Shown in pieces: positions 50,876 to 60,330 of a stretch of 64,000 bases of DNA (positions are counted from its first letter, which is position 1; each line of letters begins with the position of its first letter). The stretch comes from Kitasatospora fiedleri (GTDB lineage: Bacteria > Actinomycetota > Actinomycetes > Streptomycetales > Streptomycetaceae). Both the position numbers and the translations under genes were made by a program. Below the pieces are notes generated by a model that saw only the letters and a list, made by a program, of their open reading frames with translations, did no database searches and was not told the origin of the DNA. The DNA is taken from NCBI RefSeq assembly GCF_948472415.1, contig NZ_OX419519.1:2294001-2358000 (forward strand), in the 5' to 3' direction.

Positions 50876-51158
50876 ACTCCCGCCATCCGTCCGCTCCTTG
50901 ACAACCGAACAGGCCGGCGAGGCACCAGCCGCGCCCCAACAGCCGCCCCAACAGCCGCCCCAGCCAAGGAAACTGACGATCCGGTGACAACTGGGAGGTG
51001 CAGAAGTCCCGGGAGAGGGGTAACCACACGGGGCCCGCCGGTGTGACGCGAACGCGTAAGGAACGCGCCACACCCCGCTCACCCTCCCCTCGCCGGCCTG
51101 TCGTCCGGGCGCGACACGGTGTGGCCGGAACCGACGTCACGAAAGGCGGACGCGCCCC

Positions 51159-52069
51159 ATGCCGACCGCACCACCCCCGCAGGCGCCGCCGCGCCGCCTC
51201 GGGGAGCACGGCCTCGCCTGGGTGTTCCTGCTCCCCTCGGTCGCCGTCTTCGCCCTGTTCATCGGCTATCCGCTCGGGCGCACCCTCTACCTCAGCGCAC
51301 ACGCCAACGACCTGTTCGGCGCGCCCTCGCGCTACGTCGGCCTGCGGCACTACACCGACCTGCTGGCCTCGGCCGAGTTCCGCGACACCCTGCTCACCAC
51401 CGCCCTGTTCGTACTGCTGACGGTGGTGCCCGGGGTGCTCGGGCGCTGCTGCTGGTGCTGCTGCTGGAGAGCCGGATACGTGGCGTCCGGCTGCTGCGCT
51501 CGGCCTTCGCGCTGCCGTTCGCCTTCTCGGTGGCCAGCGCCTCGGTGGTCTTCTCGGTCTTCTACAACCCGGCCAGCGGGGTGCTCAACGGGCTGCTGTC
51601 GCAGTTCCACCTGGGCCCGGTCGGCTGGCTGACCGACTCCCGGTACGCGCTGCTCTCGGTCGCCGCGTCCACGGTCTGGATGAACCTGGGCTACAACGTG
51701 CTGGTGCTCTCGGCGGGCATCGGCTCGATCCCCGCCGAGATCACCGAGGCCGCCCGGCTGGACGGCGCCGCCGGGCTGCGGCTGGCCCGTTCGGTGACGG
51801 TGCCGCTGCTCGGGCCCAGCCTGTTCTTCCTGGTCGTGGTCTCCACGGTGAACGCGCTGCAGAGCTTCGGCCAGATCCACATCCTCACCCGGGGCGGCCC
51901 GGACGGCTCGACCCGCACCCTGGTCTACTCCGTCTACCAGAAGGCGTTCGCCTACGGTTCCAGCGACTTCGGCACCGCCAGCGCCCAGGCCGTGGTGCTG
52001 CTGCTGGTCGTACTGGCCTGCACCGCCGTCCAGTTCGGCGTCCTGGAACGGAAGGTGCACTACGCATGA
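51159..52069 (+). CDS. ABC sugar-phosphate permease, UgpA-like (interrupted by one missing base)
   Basis: From ATG 51159 the first part reads HGLAWVFLLPSVAVFALFIGYPLGRT, the usual start of a MalF/UgpA-type permease. It shifts frame after VVPGVLG near 51441. The other frame continues ALLLVLLLESRIRGVRLLRS and holds the EAA loop EITEAARLDGAAGLRLARSVTVPLLGPSL, the ATPase contact, to the stop at 52069. Adding one G to GGG at 51441-51443 restores about 303 residues with six helices. It overlaps the next permease gene by ATGA. No ATP-binding subunit is encoded nearby; a shared MsiK-type ATPase is usual. Confidence 0.78.
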
Positions 52070-52959
52070 CCACCACGCTCACCGAGACCGGGGCGCCCGC
52101 CGGGGCCGCCCCCGCCCGCCCCGCCCGGCGCCGCGCCCACCTGCGCGGGGTGCCGGCCAGGGCCGTGGTCCACCTGGTGCTGCTGGCCGCCGCGCTGACG
52201 GTGCTGTTCCCGGTCTACTACGTGTTCGCCGGCGCGCTGATGCGCCCGGACGAGATCGCCGGGTACCCGCCCGCGCTGGTGCCGCACGCGGTCACCGGGC
52301 GGAACTTCTCCGGCGCGGTGCACGCGGTGCCGCTGGTCCGCCAGTACGCCAACTCGGTGCTGGTGGCGGGCGTGATCACCGCGGCGCAGCTGTTCACCTC
52401 GGTCCTGGCCGCGTACGCCTTCGTGTTCCTGCCGCTGCGCGGCCGTGCGGTGGTGTTCGGGCTGTTCCTGGCCACCCTGATGGTGCCGTGGGAGGCCGTG
52501 GTCATCCCCAACTACCTGACGCTGTCGGGCTGGGGCCTGGGCAACACCTACTTCGGGCTGGTGCTGCCGTTCCTGGCCTCCGGCTTCGGGACGTTCCTGC
52601 TGCGGCAGTCGTTCCGGCAGTTCCCGGCCGAGCTGCGGGACGCCGCCCGGATCGACGGGGCGGGCCACTGGCGGTTCCTGTGGCGCATCCTGGTGCCGCT
52701 GAACCGGCCGGTGCTGGCGGCGCTCGCCGTCTACGTGTTCCTGTCCGCCTGGAACCAGTACTTCTGGCCGTTGATCATCACCCGCACCGCCGAGATGCAG
52801 ACCCTGCAGATCGGCCTGTCCACGCTGCGCGACTCGGAGATGGCCGACCCGGGGCTGATCCTGGCCGGCGTGGTGCTGTCGCTGCTGCCCACGCTGGCGC
52901 TGGTGGTGTTCGGCCAGCGCTTCATCGTCCGCGGCCTGACCGCCGGAGCCGTCCGCTGA
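52066..52959 (+). CDS. ABC sugar-phosphate permease, UgpE-like
   Basis: The 297-residue protein has six helices and the EAA motif in ELRDAARIDGAGHWRFLWRILVPL. The preceding segment VPWEAVVIPNYLTLSGWGLGNTYFGLVLPF is typical of UgpE/MalG proteins. Overlap with the upstream permease gene by 4 bp and the binding-protein gene 102 bp on give a complete importer less the ATPase. The likely substrate is glycerol-3-phosphate or a glycerophosphodiester by family resemblance. Confidence 0.85.
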   Translation: MTTTLTETGAPAGAAPARPARRRAHLRGVPARAVVHLVLLAAALTVLFPVYYVFAGALMRPDEIAGYPPALVPHAVTGRNFSGAVHAVPLVRQYANSVLVAGVITAAQLFTSVLAAYAFVFLPLRGRAVVFGLFLATLMVPWEAVVIPNYLTLSGWGLGNTYFGLVLPFLASGFGTFLLRQSFRQFPAELRDAARIDGAGHWRFLWRILVPLNRPVLAALAVYVFLSAWNQYFWPLIITRTAEMQTLQIGLSTLRDSEMADPGLILAGVVLSLLPTLALVVFGQRFIVRGLTAGAVR

Positions 52960-53061
52960 CGCCCCGCCGGGCACCGCACCCGGGCTCACCCCCGTACCCG
53001 CATCCGTACCCGCATCCGCTCGACTCTCCCGGCATCCACCCTCGTAGAAGAGAGAAGCCCC

Positions 53062-54453
53062 GTGAAGAAGAGTGCCCGCGCGCTCGCCGCCCTGCTGGTG
53101 TCCGGCCTGGCCCTGACGGGCTGTAGCTCCGGCGGTTCCGGGGGCGGCGGTGCCTCCGGTGACGCCGCCGCGCCCGCCGCCTCCGCGCTCGACCAGGCGT
53201 CCGGGGTGACCACCGTCGAGTTCTGGCACTCGATGACGGGCAAGAACGCCGAGACGCTGACCTCGCTGGTGTCCGCGTTCAACTCCGCGCACCAGGGGAA
53301 GATCGAGGTGAAGCCGGTCTTCCAGGGCAGCTACGACGACCTGATCGCCAAGTACAAGGCGTCGGTGCAGCAGAAGGCCACCCCGGCGCTGGTGCAGGTC
53401 TACGACATCGGCACCCGCTTCATGATCGACTCCAGGCAGACCGTCCCGGCCCAGGCGTTCGCCGACCGGGACGGCTACCCGCTGGACGACCTCCAGCCCA
53501 ACATCCGCAACTACTACTCGGTGGACGGCAAGCTCGCCTCGATGCCGTTCAACTCCTCGGTGCCGCTGCTCTACTTGAACGACGACGCCTTCAAGGAGGC
53601 CGGCCTCGACCCGGCCCAGCCGCCCACCACGCTGGCCGAACTGGGCGACCTCGCCAAGCGGTTGACCAAGAAGGACGGCAGCGGGCAGACCGTCCGGTAC
53701 GGCTTCGGCGCGGCGGTCTACGGCTGGTTCGTCGAGGAGCTGCTGGCCGAGTCCGGCTCGCTGTACTGCGACAACGGCAACGGCCGCACCGGGAAGGCGG
53801 CCAAGGCCGGCTTCGACACCGCCAAGGGCGCCGAGATCGTCCAGTGGTGGGCCGACCTGATCAAGGGCGGCTACGCGGCCAACACCGGCCGGCAGACCAC
53901 CGACGCGCAGGCCGCGTTCAAGGCCGGCACGGTGGCCATGCACCTGGAGTCCACCGGCGTGCTGCGCGGCTACACCGAGGCCGCCAAGTTCACCGTCGGC
54001 ACCGCGCCGTTCCCGAAGACCGCCGCCGGCGACCAGGGCGGCCCGGTCATCGGCGGCGCCTCGCTCTGGGTCTCCGGCCCGGGCCACTCGGACGCGCAGC
54101 AGCGGGCGTCCTGGGAGTTCGAGAAGTTCCTCACCTCCCCCGAGCAGCAGGCCGCCTGGCACGTCGGCACCGGCTACTTCCCGGTCAACACCAAGTCGCT
54201 GGACGTCGCCGCCGACAAGCAGTGGGTGGCCCAGTACCCGCAGTTCCAGACCGCCATCGACCAGCTCGCCGCCACCAAGCCGACCCCGGCCACCGCGGGC
54301 TGCCTGCTCGGCGTGATGCCGCAGGCCCGCAAGGGCGTGGAGACCGCGATCGAGCAGACCGTCTCCGGCTCCAAGACCGCCCAGCAGGCGCTGGCCGACG
54401 CCGCCAAGGAGCTCCAGCCCGCCATCGACGGCTACAACTCCTCGGTCGGCTGA
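53062..54453 (+). CDS. ABC extracellular solute-binding lipoprotein, UgpB-like
   Basis: The 463-residue protein has a lipoprotein signal with LTGC (lipobox) at about residues 18-21 and a Gly/Ser/Ala linker, then a SBP_bac_1 domain: EFWHSMTGKNAETLTSLV, FQGSYDDLIAKYKASVQQ, LASMPFNSSVPLLYLNDDAF and WEFEKFLTSPEQQAAWHVGTGYFPVN. These resemble UgpB, which binds glycerol-3-phosphate. GTG 53062 has AAGAGAGAAG upstream. It ends at a terminator shared with rnpB. Substrate assignment is by similarity only. Confidence 0.87.
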   Translation: MKKSARALAALLVSGLALTGCSSGGSGGGGASGDAAAPAASALDQASGVTTVEFWHSMTGKNAETLTSLVSAFNSAHQGKIEVKPVFQGSYDDLIAKYKASVQQKATPALVQVYDIGTRFMIDSRQTVPAQAFADRDGYPLDDLQPNIRNYYSVDGKLASMPFNSSVPLLYLNDDAFKEAGLDPAQPPTTLAELGDLAKRLTKKDGSGQTVRYGFGAAVYGWFVEELLAESGSLYCDNGNGRTGKAAKAGFDTAKGAEIVQWWADLIKGGYAANTGRQTTDAQAAFKAGTVAMHLESTGVLRGYTEAAKFTVGTAPFPKTAAGDQGGPVIGGASLWVSGPGHSDAQQRASWEFEKFLTSPEQQAAWHVGTGYFPVNTKSLDVAADKQWVAQYPQFQTAIDQLAATKPTPATAGCLLGVMPQARKGVETAIEQTVSGSKTAQQALADAAKELQPAIDGYNSSVG

Positions 54454-54476
54454 CCCCGGGGGCCGGGACACGCCGA

Positions 54477-54508
54477 AGGGCCCGGCCGCGGGTGCGCGGT
54501 CGGGCCCT
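54477..54508. terminator. Bidirectional terminator between the binding protein gene and rnpB
   Basis: AGGGCCCGGCCGCG pairs with CGCGGTCGGGCCCT, with one G-T type mismatch, around a short GGTG loop. Both neighbours converge on it. Confidence 0.75.
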
Positions 54509-54521
54509 GGAGGCGGAGGGC

Positions 54522-54930
54522 GGCGGACGAGTCGGCCTGTACGCCGGGTTCTGTCTCCCAGGTCGCTCGCGCGGCCGGGGGAGGCGGCCATCCATCTAGG
54601 GCTGCCGTTGCCGACAGCCTCGTGCGGTCTACCCGCGAGCTCGGGCGAGCAGCCCTCGAACACTCGCGCACGGTGCCCGGGGGCACCGATCTTGACCTTG
54701 CTCCGAGTGGGGTTTACCGAGCCGGCCGAGTCACCTCGGTCGCTGGTGGTCTCTTACACCACCGTTTCACCCTTACCCGCCGCCGGAGCGGTGGGCGGTC
54801 TGCTTTCTGTGGCACTGTCCCGCGGGTCACCCCGGGTGGGCGTTACCCACCACCCTGCTCTGTGGAGCCCGGACGTTCCTCGGCGGGCCCCGAAGGGACC
54901 CGACGCGACCGCCCGGCCGGCTCGTCCGCC
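54522..54930 (-). ncRNA. rnpB: RNase P RNA (type A bacterial)
   Basis: On the minus strand the block shows RNase P RNA landmarks: GAGGAACGTCCGGGCTCCAC near the 5' side (P4 region), GGTGGGTAACGCCCACC, ACAGAAAGCAGACCGCC, GGTAAGGGTGAAACGGTGG and the 3' P4 partner in GACAGAACCCGGCGTACAGG. The ends GGCGGACGAGCCGG (5') and CGACTCGTCCGCC (3') pair to form the terminal helix. It cleaves 5' leaders from tRNA precursors as the RNA half of RNase P. Ends are approximate to about ten bases. Confidence 0.93.
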
Positions 54931-55066
54931 GTACTGGTCATCGTAGCCGCTCCGGGACGCTCCCCCGCACGGCACCCTCGCGCGGCACCCCTGCCCGGCG
55001 CCCCTGCCCGGCGCCCCTGCACGGCGGTCCCGTACGGCGGTCCCGCACGGCGGTCCCGCGCGCCGG

Positions 55067-56530
55067 TCAGCGGGCGGGGCCGGCGGCGTCCTGGCGGGGG
55101 CGGTCCGGCAGCCGGTCGAAGCGGGCGGCGACCCGGGCCGCGGTGCCGGCCGCCCAGGGGGTGGTGGTGACCAGGCCGAGGACCAGGACGGTCAGGCCCA
55201 GGCCGGTCACAATCCACCAGCCGGCGTGGGTGGCGGGGGCGAAGCCGCCGGCCGAGGCGACCGCGCTGGTCACCACGGTGCCGATCACCGCGACGCCCAG
55301 CGACTGGCCGATTTGCCGGCTGGTGGAGGCCACCGCGGCGGCCACCCCGGACTGGGAGAGCGGCATGCCGGAGACCGCCGAGTTGGTGATCGGGGCGTTC
55401 ACCAGGCCGAAGCCGATGCCGAACAGCGCGTACGCGGGCAGCAGCAGGAGCGCCGGGGAGTCGGCGGCCAGCCGGGTCAGCAGCAGTCCGCTGGCGGTGA
55501 TCGCGGCGCCGGCGCCGAGCAGCGGCAGGCGCGGGCCGCGCCCGGCCACGATCCGGCCGGAGAGCGGGGCGGCGAACAGGGTGAGCCCGGCCATCGGCAG
55601 CGTCCACAGGCCGGCCACCACCGGGCTGTAGTGGCGGACCTCCTGCAGGTACAGGGTGTTGAGGAACAGGAAGCCGCCGAGCGCGGCGAACGCGCACACC
55701 GCGGTGACGGTGGCGCCGGTGAACGGGGCGCTGCGGAAGAACCGCGGGTCGATCAGCGGTTCGGCGACCCGGAGCTCCCAGAGCGGGAAGGCGACCAGCG
55801 CGGCGACGGCGGTCACCGCGAGGGCCAGGATGCCGGGCGAGGTCCAGCCGTGCGCCGGGCCCTCGATGATCGCGGCGGTGCCGCAGCCGAGCAGCAGCAG
55901 CATCAGCAGCTGGCCGACCGGGTCCAGCCGGCGGGGCCGTGGCGCCCGGGACTCCGGCACGTAACGGAAGGTCAGCAGGCAGGCCGCCAGCCCGACCGGG
56001 ACGTTGATCAGGAAGATCGACGGCCAGCCCGCGGTGTCCACCAGGAAGCCGCCGATCAGCGGGCCCAGCGCCATGCTGATGCCGACCACGCCGCCCCAGA
56101 CGCCGATCGCCCGGGCCCGCTCCGCCCGGTCGGTGAAGGTGTTGGTGATGATCGACATCGCCACCGGGTTCATCATCGACCCGCCGACCGCCTGCACCGC
56201 CCGGAAGCCGATCAGCCAGCCGAGTCCGGGCGCCAGGCTGCACAGCAGCGAGCCGAGCACGAACAGCACCAGCCCGGTCATGAACACCCGCTTGCGGCCG
56301 ATCCGGTCGGCCACCGAGCCGGAGAGCATCAGCAGCGAGGCCAGCACCAGCGTGTAGGCGTCGATCACCCACTGGAGGCCGGAGGCGGGCGCGTCCAGGT
56401 CGGTGCGGATGGCGGGCAGCGCGATGTTCACGACGGTGTTGTCCAGGCCGACGATGAACAGGCTGAGGCAGCAGATGGCCAGGATCAGCAGCCTGCGGCG
56501 GCGGTCCGGCACGGTACTCGGTCGACTCAC
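55067..56530 (-). CDS. MFS drug exporter, EmrB/QacA-like (14 helices)
   Basis: The protein has about 487 residues from GTG 56530 (ATG 56554 also fits). DHA2 motifs are present: IVGLDNTVVNIALPAI, GSVADRIGRKRVFM (motif A) and GVVGISMALGPLIGGFLVD (motif C). The region SQSGVAAAVASTSRQIGQSLGVAVIG near the C-terminus is typical. It may export an antibiotic or antiseptic. No regulator is next to it: rnpB lies downstream on the same strand and an RNB nuclease upstream. Substrate unknown. Confidence 0.85.
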   Translation of the reverse strand: MSRPSTVPDRRRRLLILAICCLSLFIVGLDNTVVNIALPAIRTDLDAPASGLQWVIDAYTLVLASLLMLSGSVADRIGRKRVFMTGLVLFVLGSLLCSLAPGLGWLIGFRAVQAVGGSMMNPVAMSIITNTFTDRAERARAIGVWGGVVGISMALGPLIGGFLVDTAGWPSIFLINVPVGLAACLLTFRYVPESRAPRPRRLDPVGQLLMLLLLGCGTAAIIEGPAHGWTSPGILALAVTAVAALVAFPLWELRVAEPLIDPRFFRSAPFTGATVTAVCAFAALGGFLFLNTLYLQEVRHYSPVVAGLWTLPMAGLTLFAAPLSGRIVAGRGPRLPLLGAGAAITASGLLLTRLAADSPALLLLPAYALFGIGFGLVNAPITNSAVSGMPLSQSGVAAAVASTSRQIGQSLGVAVIGTVVTSAVASAGGFAPATHAGWWIVTGLGLTVLVLGLVTTTPWAAGTAARVAARFDRLPDRPRQDAAGPAR

Positions 56531-56598
56531 CGTCCGATCATCCCACCATTTCATGAGCCGACGCTGGAACCGTCCTGCTCCCCCGCCCGGGCCCGGGG

Positions 56599-58053
56599 CT
56601 ACCCGTCGGCCGCCAGCGCGAAGCGCACCGTGCGGGTGACCGGGTCGGCCAGGGTGAGCCGGACGGTGACCCGGTGGCCCAGCGGCAGTCGGTCGGCGGC
56701 GTCGCACTTGGCGACCACCGCCGGGTCGCGCAGCTGCACGGTGCCCACGGCGGGGTGCCGCTCGTCCACGTCGACCACCACCGCCTCGAACTCCTCGCCC
56801 TCCCGGCCGCGCAGCAGCTCGGCCTCCACCAGGTCCACGCAGGCCCGCTCCACCTCGTGGGCCCGCCGGTCGCCGCTCTCCATCAGCCCCGGCACCAGCG
56901 GCAGGGTGTCGCGCACCCAGCCGGGCACGTCGGTGCCGCCCGCCACCGCCAGGCAGACCTCCAGCGCGTACCGGTCGCCGAGCCGCCGCAGCGGCGCGGT
57001 GCAGTGGCTGTACGGGGCGGCCAGCGCGGCGTGGCCCGGGTCGGCGGGCGGGGCGGTGCCGCGGGCGGTGTCGAAGGCCCGGTAGCCGGCGCCGCGCAGC
57101 AGGCCGGTGCACTCGTTGAGGAAGGCGGCGTCGGTGGTGCGGGCCGGGTCGAGGGAGCGGATCAGCGCCGGGTAGGGCAGGTCCTCCGGCCAGTCGACGC
57201 CGAGCGCGGCGGCGGTGCGGCGCAGCCGGGCGTACGCGGACTCGGGGGCGGCGGGCAGGGTGCGCAGCAGGCCGATCCCGGCGTCCAGCATCAGCTCGGC
57301 GGCGGCCATGCCGGTGAGCAGCGAGATCTGGGCGTTCCAGCCGTCGGCGGGGCGGGGGGCGCGGTAGCCGAGCCGGTAGCCGCCGTTGTCGGCCGTCACC
57401 TCCTGCTCGGGCAGCGGCAGGCTGACGCCGCCGCGGTCCCGTTCCCGGGCCTCGCGCAGGGTGCCGATCTCGGCGAGCAGGAGGAGCTGCTCGTCGGCGG
57501 CCCCGGCGTCGATCCGGCCCTGGACGGTCGCGTAGTCGAGCCGGCGGCGGGAGCGGACCCGGGCCCGGCGCAGGTCGGCGAGGACCAGCTCGCCGTCGGC
57601 GTCCAGGTCGAGCTGCCAGAGCAGGGCGGGGCGCAGTTCGCCGGGCAGCAGGCTGGCCGCGCCCTCGGAGAGCCGGGCGGGGTGCAGCGGCACGTTGCCG
57701 TCCGGGAAGTACAGCGTCTGGACCCGGTGCGCGGCCTCGGTGTCGATCGCCCCGCCGGGGGTGACGTACGCGCCGACGTCGGCGATCGCGTAGTGCACCC
57801 GGTAGCCGCTGCCCCGGCGGGAGAGCCGCATGGCCTGGTCGAGGTCGCGGGAGTCCGGCGGGTCGAGGGTGAACAGGTCGAGGTCGGTGGCGTCGAACTC
57901 CGGCAGCCGGGGCAGCGAGGCCGCCCGGTCGGCCTCGACGAGCACCTCCGGGGGCCAGTCGGTGCGGATCTCCAGACGGGTCCTGAGGTCGGCGAGTTCG
58001 GTGTTGATCCTGGCGGTCTGGGCGGCTCGGACGTTGAGGTGTCGGCGCGGCAT
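56599..58053 (-). CDS. RNB-domain ribonuclease (RNase II/R family, short)
   Basis: The 484-residue protein holds an RNB domain with the active-site stretch DPPDSRDLDQAM (acidic metal ligands), then YRVHYAIADVGAYV, LYFPDGNVPLHP and a C-terminal S1-like beta region (VVVDVDERHPAVGTVQLRDP). It lacks the N-terminal cold-shock domains of full-length RNase R, as in the shorter actinobacterial form. It degrades RNA from 3' ends. ATG 58053 is the only start at this position. Family call firm. Confidence 0.88.
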   Translation of the reverse strand: MPRRHLNVRAAQTARINTELADLRTRLEIRTDWPPEVLVEADRAASLPRLPEFDATDLDLFTLDPPDSRDLDQAMRLSRRGSGYRVHYAIADVGAYVTPGGAIDTEAAHRVQTLYFPDGNVPLHPARLSEGAASLLPGELRPALLWQLDLDADGELVLADLRRARVRSRRRLDYATVQGRIDAGAADEQLLLLAEIGTLREARERDRGGVSLPLPEQEVTADNGGYRLGYRAPRPADGWNAQISLLTGMAAAELMLDAGIGLLRTLPAAPESAYARLRRTAAALGVDWPEDLPYPALIRSLDPARTTDAAFLNECTGLLRGAGYRAFDTARGTAPPADPGHAALAAPYSHCTAPLRRLGDRYALEVCLAVAGGTDVPGWVRDTLPLVPGLMESGDRRAHEVERACVDLVEAELLRGREGEEFEAVVVDVDERHPAVGTVQLRDPAVVAKCDAADRLPLGHRVTVRLTLADPVTRTVRFALAADG

Positions 58054-58272
58054 GGTCGCAGCGTAAGTCGTGGCGGCGCAAAAGTCGTACCGGAAACGGG
58101 TTGTGGCGCACGGGAATTGGCAGCGGGGACCGCGCGGGCGGGGTGGGGCGGGAGGCGGGGCGCGGGCAGGTACGGCGGCGTGCGGGCCGGTGGGGCGGGA
58201 TGCGGGGAGCGGGCGGGCGGGTCGTTAGGGTGGTCGGGTTCGGGTGCCACAGCTTGTTGGAAGAGGATCGCC

Positions 58273-59070
58273 GTGCTGGTTCTGCTGCCGCCGTCGGAGG
58301 GGAAGACCGCGCCGGAGGCGGGTGCGCCGGTGGAGTGGGGCGGGCTGTCGCTGCCGGGGCTGACCGGGGCGCGGCAGCGGGTGCTCGGCGCGCTGGTGGA
58401 GCTGTGCGCGGGGGACGGTGAGCGGGCCGCCGAGGTGCTGGGGCTGAGCAAGGGGCTGCGCGGGGAGGTCGGCAAGAACGCGGGTCTGCTCACGGCGGGG
58501 GCCCGCCCGGCGGGCGAGGTGTACACGGGGGTGCTGTTCGACAACCTGGGGCTGGCCAAGCTGGACGAGGCCGCGTACGCCCGGGCCGAGCGTTCGCTGC
58601 TGGTGTTCTCCGGGCTGTGGGGGGCGGTGCGGATCGGCGACCGGATTCCGCCCTACCGCTGCTCGATGGGCGTCAAGCTGCCGCCGCTGGGCGCGCTCGG
58701 CCCGTACTGGAGGGGCGTGCTGGACGGGGTGCTGCCGGAGGTCGCGGACGGGCTGGTGCTGGACCTGCGCAGTTCGGCGTACGCGGCGGCGTGGAAGCCC
58801 GCCGGGGAACTGGCTGGCCGGACGGTGACCGTGCGGGTGCTGCAGGAGCGCGAGGTGGACGGGGTGCCGAGGCGCTCGGTGGTGTCGCACTTCAACAAGG
58901 CCACCAAGGGCCGGCTGGTGCGCGACCTGCTCGCGGCCGGCCACGAACCGGCCGCGCCCGGCGAACTGGTGGACGCGCTGGAGCAGTCGGGCTACCGGGT
59001 GGAGGTCTCGGCGCGCGGCACCGGGCGCAAGCCGTGGCAGCTGGACGTGGTGGTGACGGACGTCCACTGA
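58273..59070 (+). CDS. yaaA: YaaA-family peroxide stress protein (DUF328)
   Basis: The 265-residue protein starts at GTG 58273 and reads VLLPPSEGKT at the N-terminus, LFSGLWG-like LVFSGLWGAVRIGDRIPPYR in the middle and LRSSAYAAAW and VSHFNKATKGRLVR towards the end, the YaaA signature set. In Escherichia coli YaaA limits damage by lowering free iron under peroxide stress. Family identity is clear; the role in this organism is assumed. Confidence 0.88.
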   Translation: MLVLLPPSEGKTAPEAGAPVEWGGLSLPGLTGARQRVLGALVELCAGDGERAAEVLGLSKGLRGEVGKNAGLLTAGARPAGEVYTGVLFDNLGLAKLDEAAYARAERSLLVFSGLWGAVRIGDRIPPYRCSMGVKLPPLGALGPYWRGVLDGVLPEVADGLVLDLRSSAYAAAWKPAGELAGRTVTVRVLQEREVDGVPRRSVVSHFNKATKGRLVRDLLAAGHEPAAPGELVDALEQSGYRVEVSARGTGRKPWQLDVVVTDVH

Positions 59071-59106
59071 CGTCCCGGCCCGGCAGCGCCCGGGCACCGG
59101 CGGTCG

Positions 59107-59158
59107 GCGCAGGTGGTCAGCGCAGGTGGTCAGCGCACGCGGTCAGCGCAGGTGGGAG
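59107..59158. repeat. 13-bp tandem repeat across the end of the RNase H/phosphatase gene
   Basis: GCGCAGGTGGTCA is repeated at 59107 and 59120, with variants GCGCACGCGGTCA at 59133 and GCGCAGGTGGGAG at 59146. The restored stop codon (59143-59145) lies in the third copy. This tail region is likely prone to length variation. Confidence 0.7.
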
Positions 59159-60326
59159 GTGTCGTTGAGCAGCCGCAGCGAGGCGTTGCCGTCGCCGTAG
59201 TACTGGACGGCGCAGAGCGAGGCCGGGGACAGTTCCATCCGGTGCACGGCGTCCGGCGGGGCGCCCAGGGCCAGCCGGACCAGGGTCTTGATCGGGCTGA
59301 CGTGCGAGACCACCAGCACGGTCTGCCCGGGGTACCGGGCGGTGATCCGGTCGCGGGCCCGGGCGACCCGGTCGGCCAGCGCGGTGAGCGACTCGGCGCT
59401 GCCGGTGGGCGCGGCCTCGGCGAGCCCAGCCAGGTGGTGAGGTCGGCGGGGTGGCGTTCCATCACCTCGGCGAAGGTGAGCCCCTCCCAGTCGCCGAAGT
59501 CGAGTTCGCGCAGGTCCTCCTCGATCCGCACCTCCAGGCCGAGCCGGCGGGCGGTGGCCTCGGCGGTCTGCCGGGTGCGCAGCATCGGGGAGGCCACCAC
59601 GGCCTGCACGGTGCCGCGCGCGGCCAGCGAGTCGGCGGCGCGCTCGGCCTGCCAGCGGCCCTTCTCGGACAGGCCCGGGTCGCTGCCGGTGCTGCCGGAG
59701 AAGCGCTTGAGCGGGGTGAGCGGGGTCTCGCCGTGCCGCAGCAGCACCAGGGTGGTGGGGGTGCCGAGGTCGGCGGGCCCGGCCCAGCCGGCCCGGGGGG
59801 CGGACGCGGCGGCGGGCGCGGCGGCGGACGCGTCAGGAGCGGACGCGGCGGGCCCGGGCGCGGGTTCGGCCACGGGCGCGGCGGCCCGGGGGGCGGGCTC
59901 CCACCGGCGGCCCTGCTTCCCGGCGTCCATCGCCTCGTTGGCGAGCCGGTCGGCGTCCTTGTTGCGCTCGCGCGGAATCCACTCGTACGTGACGTTCCCG
60001 GCCGGGAGGACGGCACGGGCCTCGGCGGCCAGCGGACGCATGTCGGGGTGCTTGACCTGCCAGCGCCCGGACATCTGCTCGACGACCAGCTTGGAGTCCA
60101 TCCGGACCTCGACCCGGGCGTCCGGGTCGAGGTCGCGGGCGGCCCGCAGCCCGGCGATCAGGCCCCGGTACTCGGCGACGTTGTTGGTGGCGCGGCCGAT
60201 GTACTCGGCGGCCTCGACCAGGATGCGCCCGGTGTCGGCGTCCCGGACCACCGCGCCGTAGCCGGCCGGCCCCGGGTTGCCCCGGGAGCCGCCGTCGGCC
60301 TCGACGACGTACCTGGCGCCCGCCAC
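59143..60326 (-). CDS. Bifunctional RNase H/acid phosphatase (interrupted by one missing base)
   Basis: From GTG 60326 the N-terminal RNase HI domain shows YVVEADGGSRGNPGPAGYGAVV, NVAEYRGLIAGL and VRMDSKLVVEQM, the acidic catalytic residues. A linker rich in Pro/Ala follows, then a histidine-phosphatase domain with VLLRHGETPLTPLKRFSG (RHG) and DWEGLTFAEVMERHPADL. The frame is lost after TTWLGSP near 59419; adding one G at 59419-59420 restores the end, with SHVSPIKTLVRL-type features and the stop at 59143. Total about 395 residues. The fused form resembles mycobacterial Rv2228c. Confidence 0.85.
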
Positions 60327-60330
60327 CGGG

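Noticed and set aside
50898-50903. TTGACA hexamer before the Ugp-like operon as a -35 box
   Set aside because: No -10-like hexamer lies at a suitable distance, so a promoter cannot be claimed.
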